Source: Neoarius graeffei (taxonomy: Eukaryota > Chordata > Actinopteri > Siluriformes > Ariidae). Taken from it: a stretch of DNA of 64,000 bases. The stretch lies in NCBI RefSeq assembly GCF_027579695.1, contig NC_083581.1:59598200-59662199 (forward strand), in the 5' to 3' direction. This document shows, piece after piece, positions 62,482 to 64,000 of this stretch (its first letter is position 1; each line of letters starts with the position of its first letter). The translations under genes and the position numbers were made by a program. The notes below the pieces were generated by a model. It was not told the DNA's origin. It did not search any database and saw only the letters and a program-made list of their open reading frames with translations.

Positions 62482-64000
62482 TAGATTAGATAAGATTAGA
62501 TAAAACTTAGATTAGATAAAACTTTATTGATCCCTTTGGGAGGGTTCCCTCAGGGAAATTAAGAATTGCACGCAAGTTAAGGATACAGTATACACGGTAA
62601 GACAGTGTACCACAGTTATACAGTGGCATTGTACAGCTTGACTGCAACAGGTAGGGATGATTTCCTGTGTCTCAGTTGTGCAGCGTGGAAGAATCAGCCG
62701 TTTACTGAACGTGCTCCTGTGGCTGATCAGGTCCTCATGTAGAGGGTGGGAAGGACAGTCTAAGATTGTTTTTATTTTGGACAGTGTCCTCTTCTCCATC
62801 ACAACTGTCAGAGAGTCCAGTTCCACGCCTACAACATGGCCGGCCTTACTGAGTCTGTTAGTGTCCTTCACCTTCAAGCCGCTGCCCCAGCAGACGACAG
62901 CGTACAGGATGGCACTGTCCACCACAGACTCATAGAACATCCGCAGCATCATTTGGCAGATGTTGAAGGACCTCAGCTGTCTCAGAAAATAGAGATGGCT
63001 CTGGCCCTTTTTGTATACCGTGTCCACGTTTTTGGACCAGTCCAGTTAATTATCCAAGTACACCCCCAGGTACTTATATTCCTCCACCATGTCCGCACTG
63101 ACCCCTTGGATGTTAACAGGGTTCACTGGAGCCCTGATTCTCTTCAGATCAACCACCAGTTCTTTCGTCTTCATCACGTTGAGCTGTAAGTGGTTCTTCC
63201 TGCTCCACGTGACAAAGTTATCCACCACTGTCCTGTACTTGCTCTCATCACCACCAGTAATATGCCCAACCACTGCAGAGTCATCAGAAAATTTTTGGAG
63301 GTGGCAGGTCTCTGTGCAGTAGTTGAAATCAGTTGTGTAGAGAGTGAAAAGGAAAGGAGAAAGGACAGTCCCTTGTGGAGCCCCGGTGTTGCTGATCACT
63401 CTGTCCGACACACAGCACTGCAAGCACACGTACTGTGGTCTGCCAGTCAAATAATCCACAATCCAGGACACCAGTGGGGCATCCACCTGCATCGCTGTCA
63501 ACTTCTCACCCAGCAGAGCTGGCCGGATGGTGTCAAAAGCACTGGAGAAATAAAAAAACATGATCTTCACAGTACTGGCTGGCTTGTCCAGGTGGCCATA
63601 GACTTTGTTGAGCAGGTAGATGATTACATCCTCTACTCCAAGATGGGGCTGATAGGCAAACTGAAGGGGGTCAAGAAGTGGTTGGACCATAGGCCGGATC
63701 TGCTCCAGGATGAGTCTCTCAAGGGTCTTCATGATGTGTGACATCAATGCCATGGGCCTGTAGTCTTTGAGGTCACTGGGACATGGCTTCTTTGGTACAG
63801 GGACAAGGCATGACATCTTCCACAGCACAGGGACCCTCTGAAAACCCAGGCTCATGTTGAAGACATGCTGAAGTACTCCACTTAGCTGGAGGGCACAGGT
63901 CTTCAGGGCCCTGGGGCTAACACCATCCGGGCCTGCTGATTTTCCTGCATGGAGTCTCTTCAGCTGTCTTCTCACTTGCTCCTCGCTGATGATTGGTGTG
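62482..64000 (-). mobile_element. Rex1-type LINE, runs off the right edge
   Basis: The 3' tail is an (AATCT)n-like run (62482-62515 on the plus strand as repeated ttagat). It is preceded on the minus strand by the ccctgagggaaccctccc region. Upstream is the RT ORF, which continues to the window edge. The protein sequence matches what I know of teleost Rex1. Confidence 0.9.
62524..63975 (-). pseudogene. Rex1 reverse transcriptase, one stop and a motif A change
   Basis: In order from 63975: LKDYRPMALMSHIMKTLERL, DPLQFAYQPHLGVED, STVKIMFFYFSSAFDTI (motif A), APQGTVLSPFLFTLYTTDF (motif B), LQKFSDDSAVVG (catalytic FSDD, intact), LNVMKTKELVVDL, YKYLGVYLDN. The motif A catalytic Asp expected in FFDFSSAF is Tyr here. 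TAA at 63043-63045, probably from a Lys codon, interrupts the frame, which resumes in phase (YKKGQSHLYFLRQLRSF, FYESVVDSAILYAVVCWG). The protein starts beyond the window. Confidence 0.9.

Overview
This window is repeat-rich vertebrate genomic DNA, almost certainly from a teleost fish. The evidence is the combination of Tc1-like transposons with about 1.6-kb bodies, Rex1-type, Rex3/RTE-type and L2-type LINEs, a Gmr1-like Gypsy element, hAT and Harbinger-type derivatives, and many tRNA-headed SINEs of the DANA/Mermaid type. The commonest SINE resembles elements I remember from catfishes, but a species call from that alone would be a guess. I see no host protein-coding gene. Every long open frame I can interpret belongs to a transposable element, and most are broken by stops or frameshifts. 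The window reads as intergenic or long-intron DNA.

Layout. 1-2.6 kb: the end of a DNA transposon lying inside a Tc1 remnant, then two SINEs. 2.8-9.6 kb: mostly unannotatable sequence with a 249-bp insertion flanked by 19-bp repeats and small palindromes. 9.6-11 kb: an 854-bp hAT derivative carrying a BED-type finger, and a SINE. 11.2-14.4 kb: a nearly full-length RTE-clade LINE with a decayed endonuclease. 16.7-19.7 kb: a Tc1 element split by a Rex3-like LINE with an open RT frame. 20.9-24.6 kb: a second Tc1 family carrying two SINEs and a LINE-SINE composite. 25.9-28.9 kb: a SINE, a 400-bp Tc1 deletion derivative, an L2 3' end and an LTR relic.

28.9-47.9 kb is one nested structure. The outer shell is an old Tc1 (28929-47851). 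It was entered by a Gmr1-like Gypsy element on the minus strand (29008-44481), by a second, internally deleted Gmr1-like copy (45584-47258) and by a SINE. The main Gypsy element has its integrase before its reverse transcriptase and a SCAN-like segment in Gag. It was in turn entered by a palindromic MITE and by a Tc1 (31404-41729) whose body now brackets an L2/CR1-type LINE. That LINE itself contains a non-autonomous hAT and a SINE fragment. Target-site duplications at nearly every junction give the order of insertion.

48.3-50.7 kb: a TIR element with subterminal repeats, containing the second copy of the same hAT, which contains a SINE. 52.2-53.8 kb: a Tc1 with its catalytic Glu changed to Lys. 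57.7-59.3 kb: a Tc1 with an uninterrupted transposase frame and an intact DD34E triad, the best candidate for a functional protein here. 61.2-62.1 kb: a SINE split by a Harbinger-like MITE with a tandem array of TGACGT-type sites. 62.5-64 kb: a Rex1 LINE running off the right edge.

Family labels used below: Tc1-A (16727, 26689, 52175), Tc1-B (20917), Tc1-C (1042, 31404/39091, 57651), Tc1-D (28929). SINE-A is the common tRNA-headed SINE; SINE-B has a different tRNA-like head; SINE-C and SINE-D share the SINE-A head but have other 3' bodies. These labels are mine, not database names.
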